NCBI RefSeq assembly: GCF_958295425.1 | Contig: NC_081154.1 | Location: forward strand, 15,230,938-15,294,937 | DNA length: 64,000 nucleotides | Source: Solea solea | Taxonomy: Eukaryota; Chordata; Actinopteri; Pleuronectiformes; Soleidae | Reading direction: 5' to 3' | Shown: one piece after another, positions 63,810 through 64,000 of the stretch | How positions within the stretch are numbered: position 1 is the first letter of the stretch | Layout of the letters: each line of letters begins with the position of its first letter | Notes under the pieces: generated by a model | Told to the model about the DNA's origin: nothing | The model's input: the letters and a program-made list of their open reading frames with translations, nothing else | The model's database searches: none | Position numbers and translations under genes: made by a program

Positions 63810-64000
63810 AATTACTGCACGACTGAAAAACAACGTGTTGTTTTTGAGGGTTCCGAGACTATGAGTACACAAGTGTAAAAAAAGAAAAAGAAAAGTGGCG
63901 CACTGATAGTGAGCGGTGCTGGAGGTTGTTCCTCATTTCACTTTCTCATGCAGCCACACATGTGCACACACATGCTCACATGCTGACACTCGGCGTTTGT

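Overview
The window is vertebrate nuclear DNA, almost certainly from a teleost fish. Evidence: GT-AG introns with small coding exons, long AT-rich introns full of microsatellites, several short non-autonomous DNA transposons, and proteins recognisable as vertebrate orthologues. The gene order ccdc186 - tdrd1 - vwa2 - afap1l2 is the one I know from human chromosome 10q25 (CCDC186-TDRD1-VWA2-AFAP1L2), so this is a conserved synteny block. Exon structures below were built by hand from splice sites, reading phase and remembered human proteins; no alignment was run.

Layout. (1) 1-7.2 kb, minus strand: the 5' half of ccdc186 (coiled-coil protein of dense-core-vesicle biogenesis); the rest runs off the left edge. 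(2) 7.2-7.6 kb: a head-to-head promoter region with CCAAT, CRE and NRF1-type sites. (3) 7.6-21.4 kb, plus strand: complete tdrd1, 25 coding exons, 1191 codons, MYND finger plus four Tudor domains (piRNA pathway scaffold). (4) 21.7-42 kb, plus strand: complete vwa2 (AMACO), 13 coding exons, 796 codons, secreted VWA/EGF matrix protein. (5) 43.0-54.8 kb, minus strand: 15 coding exons of afap1l2 with the true stop; the N-terminal exons were not found and probably lie beyond the right edge. (6) 62.3-63.8 kb, plus strand: an uninterrupted 505-codon BTB-kelch gene of KLHL42-like type, not part of the human block and possibly nested in a 5' intron of afap1l2.

The genes are neighbours by ancestry, not a pathway: ccdc186 acts in secretory granules, tdrd1 in germline transposon silencing, vwa2 in basement membrane and afap1l2 in Src/PI3K signalling. 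I see no sign of a novel multigene system. The best leads are local: a hAT-type MITE inserted exactly on a tdrd1 splice donor so that its target-site duplication carries a second donor; an oppositely oriented sister MITE that brackets five tdrd1 exons; a 44-nt tdrd1 exon whose loss gives an immediate stop; a Tudor domain without its conserved Asn; degenerate metal sites in vwa2; a GC-AG intron; and the intronless kelch gene.
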